A stretch of DNA of 5,487 nt, taken from assembly GCA_003724275.1 (NCBI GenBank), contig RHFA01000009.1:1-5487 (forward strand). Reading direction: 5' to 3'. Source of the stretch: Thaumarchaeota archaeon S13 (lineage in GTDB: Archaea; Thermoproteota; Nitrososphaeria; Nitrososphaerales; Nitrosopumilaceae). Position numbers and translations under genes: made by a program. The notes under the pieces were generated by a model. It ran no database searches. It saw only the letters and a program-made list of their open reading frames with translations, and was not told the origin of the DNA. Within the stretch, counting starts at the first letter, position 1, and the number at the start of each line of letters is the position of its first letter. This document shows, one piece after another, positions 4,555 to 5,487 of this stretch.

Positions 4555-5028
4555 GTGAGCGAGGCCCACGTCATGGACCACATTCGTGCGATCGAGAGGA
4601 CGATGCGCGGCAAGCCCGCCGCCCCCGGTGGCGAGGCATATCCCGTGGACAGGGCAGGCCACACCGTCAACATGACACGCGAGCACGTCGAGTCGCTGCT
4701 GCGCCAGACATCCCCACGCGGCCCCTCCTATGTGCTACACTTTCTCCACGTGAGCCTCATAGACGTTGGGGACTTCAAGGCCGCGTGCGCCCATTTTGGC
4801 CTGACGGGAGTGCTTGCGGACATTACGCCTGGAGAGGTTGAAGGGGAGATGCGCGCCCGCAGGGATGGCGGAGATGCGCCCTCGACCGGCCCGCTGCCAA
4901 TGTTCATTGACGTGGTCATGGGCCGGGATGAGGCCGACGCTCGGATTGCCATAGTCCAGAGGCGCATCGCCGAGGCCAGGGCAAGGGTGCCTGCGTCCCG
5001 AGGCAACCCCACGCCCGCATCTGGCTAG
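4555..5028 (+). CDS. Soluble protein of unknown function, 157 residues
   Basis: I do not recognise a family. From GTG 4555 the protein is 157 residues, starting MSEAHVMDHIRAIERTMRG. A polar, Pro/Gly-containing stretch follows (20-38), then TREHVESLLRQ (41-51), the most hydrophobic part YVLHFLHVSLIDVGDFKAACAHFGLTGVLADI (59-90), a charged linker rich in Arg/Gly/Asp (98-112), PMFIDVVMG (115-123), a charged helix DEADARIAIVQRRIAEARARV (125-145) that could form a short coiled coil, and a disordered Pro/Gly/Ser tail. There is no signal peptide, convincing transmembrane helix or metal-binding motif. The open frame extends upstream to 4405, but that part crosses the dispersed repeat and the promoter, so it is not counted. 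ATG 4573 is an alternative start six codons later. The gene is divergent from the 164-residue gene at 4372, so the pair may share control. Confidence 0.75.
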   Translation: MSEAHVMDHIRAIERTMRGKPAAPGGEAYPVDRAGHTVNMTREHVESLLRQTSPRGPSYVLHFLHVSLIDVGDFKAACAHFGLTGVLADITPGEVEGEMRARRDGGDAPSTGPLPMFIDVVMGRDEADARIAIVQRRIAEARARVPASRGNPTPASG

Positions 5029-5445
5029 TGTCACGTGCCCAACGTTGCCAAGGCGCAAGTGCCAATCACGCCCGGGAGCTGCGGCGCGGGTGCGTTATTC
5101 GCACATTCCGCGATTATCCCACATGCCGCTCTCTGGCGACATGCGCTGCGCAAGATCCCCACCATCATGGATGCGGGGGCGCGTTGAGGCAACGGGCGCC
5201 TGTTTCGGTTTCCGCCTGGGCTCCCCCCATGCGCGCGGTGCAAATGCGCCCGCTTGCGGCGCGCGTGGCGCGGTTGTCCGCCCGAACATGGAGGCGTTTG
5301 CGTGCCATGCGTGGCGGCAGGCGCGTGGCGGCCGGCCTGCTGCCGCGCGTGCCGGATCCCACAGCGCGAGGCAAACGGCAATGGCCCCCATGGGCGGCGC
5401 GCATTCATGCGCACACGCGGACAGTGTTTGCCGGCGCGGCGGCCC
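5029..5445. other. 417-bp convergent gap without a supported gene
   Basis: Open frames exist on both strands, but their products are rich in Arg, Ala, Gly, Pro, His and Cys and look like shadows of GC-rich DNA. Small structures are visible: GTGCG-TTATT-CGCAC hairpin at 5090-5104, two GCGTGGCGGC repeats 14 bp apart at 5309-5318 and 5323-5332, GCGCAT-TC-ATGCGC at 5399-5412, and GGCAAAC (5370-5376) complementary to GTTTGCC (5425-5431). No tRNA or other recognisable RNA gene is seen. Confidence 0.5.
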
Positions 5446-5487
5446 CTACGAGGCCCCCAGCGACGCCATGGCCTCCTCGACGCTGGC
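5446..5487 (-). CDS. C-terminal end of a gene entering from the right edge (partial)
   Basis: Reading the minus strand from the right edge gives ASVEEAMASLGAS and then TAG at 5448-5446. The Glu-Glu-Ala-Met stretch looks like the end of an amphipathic helix, as at the C-terminus of many soluble enzymes. Only 13 residues are inside the window, so the product cannot be named. The opposite strand is also open here, so the strand choice is a judgement based on residue composition. Confidence 0.4.
   Translation of the reverse strand, partial: ASVEEAMASLGAS

Noticed and set aside
4573..4602. DHIR-x-I similarity between the N-termini of the 157-residue protein and the AbiV-like protein
   Set aside because: The match is only a few residues and the EE-helix that defines the AbiV pattern is absent in the shorter protein, so homology is not supported.
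5031..5414. Minus-strand frame of 127 codons in the right-hand gap
   Set aside because: Its composition is of shadow type (many Arg, His, Pro, Cys), there is no recognisable motif, and it overlaps several small palindromes.
5171..5487. Plus-strand frame open from ATG 5171 to the right edge
   Set aside because: The 105 or so residues are rich in Arg, Ala, Gly, His and Cys with no hydrophobic core and no TATA at the spacing used by neighbouring genes. It probably mirrors GC-rich DNA.
1..5487. tRNA, rRNA, CRISPR array or transposase
   Set aside because: No T-loop with acceptor stem, no regularly spaced repeat-spacer pattern and no transposase motifs were seen on either strand.
1..5487. Haloarchaeal origin based on high GC and TATA-driven leaderless genes
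   Set aside because: The encoded proteins are not acid-rich; HemL is notably Arg-rich, unlike salt-in haloarchaeal proteins.

Overview
The window most resembles a chromosomal fragment from a GC-rich, non-halophilic archaeon. Three things suggest this. AT-rich, TATA-like elements lie about 25-31 nt upstream of most chosen start codons, a spacing typical of archaeal leaderless transcripts. Starts are often GTG. The only well-known enzyme, glutamate-1-semialdehyde aminotransferase, is not acidic as a haloarchaeal protein would be, and from memory it looks closest to Nitrososphaeria (Thaumarchaeota) homologues. A Cenarchaeum-like sponge-symbiont lineage is possible, but this is an impression and not a demonstrated assignment. 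GC content looks like the high 60s percent by eye.

Layout from left to right: hemL occupies nearly all of 1-1279 on the minus strand. A divergent promoter region (1280-1515) separates it from a 450-residue plus-strand protein (1516-2868) that reads as two AbiV-type HEPN domains in tandem. A 360-bp gap (2869-3228) follows, rich in palindromes, hairpins, GGATCC sites and one copy of a dispersed repeat. Two minus-strand genes come next: a small membrane-anchored protein (3229-3759, probably starting further upstream at 3824 through a damaged frame) and a 164-residue soluble protein (3878-4372). A divergent promoter region (4373-4554) carries the second copy of the dispersed repeat and leads to a 157-residue plus-strand orphan (4555-5028). 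A 417-bp gap (5029-5445) separates this from what looks like the C-terminal end of another minus-strand gene at the right edge.

HemL makes 5-aminolevulinate for tetrapyrrole synthesis and is housekeeping. The AbiV-like protein is the best candidate for a defence or stress-response factor and is the most interesting coding object here. The other three small proteins are not recognised. I see no clear multigene system linking them. The structures that remain unexplained are the inverted pair of 25-bp repeat cores, the GGATCC-rich convergent gap and the broken N-terminus of the membrane protein.
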